From contig PGZV01000013.1 of NCBI GenBank assembly GCA_002841495.1, positions 1 through 44,422 on the forward strand: DNA of 44,422 nt. Direction: 5' to 3'. Positions 44,163 to 44,422 of the stretch are shown here, piece after piece. This DNA comes from Firmicutes bacterium HGW-Firmicutes-2 (lineage in GTDB: Bacteria; Bacillota; Clostridia; Lachnospirales; Vallitaleaceae). A model generated the notes under the pieces. The model was given only the letters and a program-made list of their open reading frames with translations. It made no database searches and had not been told where the DNA came from. The position numbers and the translations under genes were made by a program. Within the stretch, counting starts at the first letter, position 1; each line of letters begins with the position of its first letter.

Positions 44163-44422
44163 TCACTTGATAGAGCCTGCAACCATGCCCTTGATGATAT
44201 GCTTTTGAGCAAAGAGGAACCCAACGATAATCGGTGCGGCTGCCATGAGTACCGCTGTCATGATAAGGTCCCACTTCTTTACAAAGGATCCTGCAAAAGC
44301 CCTTATGGCTAGTGGTATAGTTTGTATGTCTTGTCCAACACCAAGTATGAGTGATGGTAACAAGAAGTCATTCCATATCCAGATGGCGTTTAGGATGATG
44401 ACCGTTACAAATATCGGCCTTA
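44163..44422 (-). CDS. Carbohydrate ABC transporter permease, MalG type (partial)
   Basis: This is the C-terminal 85 or so residues of a sugar permease; the gene continues past the right edge of the window. Reading upstream from the stop, the frame stays open to the edge and includes VIILNAIWIWNDFLLPSL, then AGSFVKKWDLIMTAVLM, FLFAQKHIIKGMVAGSIK and the stop. IWNDFLLP and the QKHIIKGMVAGSIK tail are typical of MalG-family permeases for oligosaccharides. Confidence 0.9.
   Translation of the reverse strand, partial: RPIFVTVIILNAIWIWNDFLLPSLILGVGQDIQTIPLAIRAFAGSFVKKWDLIMTAVLMAAAPIIVGFLFAQKHIIKGMVAGSIK

Noticed and set aside
1-44422. CRISPR arrays, tRNA or rRNA genes, prophage
   Set aside because: I found no regularly spaced repeats, no tRNA or rRNA-like sequence and no phage structural genes in the window.

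Overview
The window looks like chromosomal DNA of a low-GC Gram-positive anaerobe of the class Clostridia. This rests on the AT-rich sequence, strong AGGAGG-type ribosome sites, a T-box leader, YesN/YesM-type sensing, many sugar ABC transporters and short intergenic hairpins. Almost every gene is on the minus strand. The genus cannot be fixed from the sequence; a Lachnospirales-like species is my inference.

Region 1 (1-13.7 kb, minus strand) is a sugar sensing and import island. It holds a NarL-type histidine kinase, a membrane-anchored and a lipoprotein solute-binding protein, a YesN-type response regulator, a YesM-type kinase broken inside its sensor domain, a chemoreceptor, a complete mmsA-mmsB-chvE monosaccharide transporter and a NarL-type response regulator. 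Two TGACAnnTGTCA palindromes 20 bp apart lie upstream of the transporter.

Region 2 (13.9-19.2 kb) holds a GGDEF-EAL protein with a 21-residue coiled-coil repeat, an S-layer-homology surface protein, and an isolated plus-strand gene of unknown function.

Region 3 (19.2-36.4 kb) is the highlight: a tightly packed operon of about 16 kb for a bacterial microcompartment (BMC). In transcription order it encodes a ribose-type ABC importer, a methylthioribose-kinase-like kinase, an MtnA-like sugar-1-phosphate isomerase, a class II aldolase, a CoA-acylating aldehyde dehydrogenase, four BMC-H proteins, PduL, a BMC-P vertex protein, a BMC-T protein, a solute-binding-protein homologue with no signal peptide, an iron alcohol dehydrogenase, a CoA-disulfide-reductase-like flavoprotein and a two-subunit CoA-transferase. 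A DeoR-family regulator lies just upstream. The classical signature enzymes (diol dehydratase, ethanolamine lyase, glycyl radical enzyme) are absent. The kinase-isomerase-aldolase trio matches the known route that cleaves 5-deoxyribose or 5-methylthioribose to DHAP plus acetaldehyde or methylthioacetaldehyde. I infer a microcompartment that imports such a 5-modified pentose, phosphorylates and isomerises it in the cytosol, and cleaves it inside the shell. The aldolase, aldehyde dehydrogenase and PduL carry encapsulation-peptide-like helices; the kinase and isomerase do not.

Region 4 (36.4-44.4 kb) has a decayed stretch with a von Willebrand A gene scrap, a small membrane protein, a PAS/degenerate-GGDEF/EAL protein, an acetyl-type MetA (Glu111), a T-box-controlled ilvB without ilvN beside it, an HD-domain protein on the plus strand, and the C-terminal end of a MalG-type permease running off the window.
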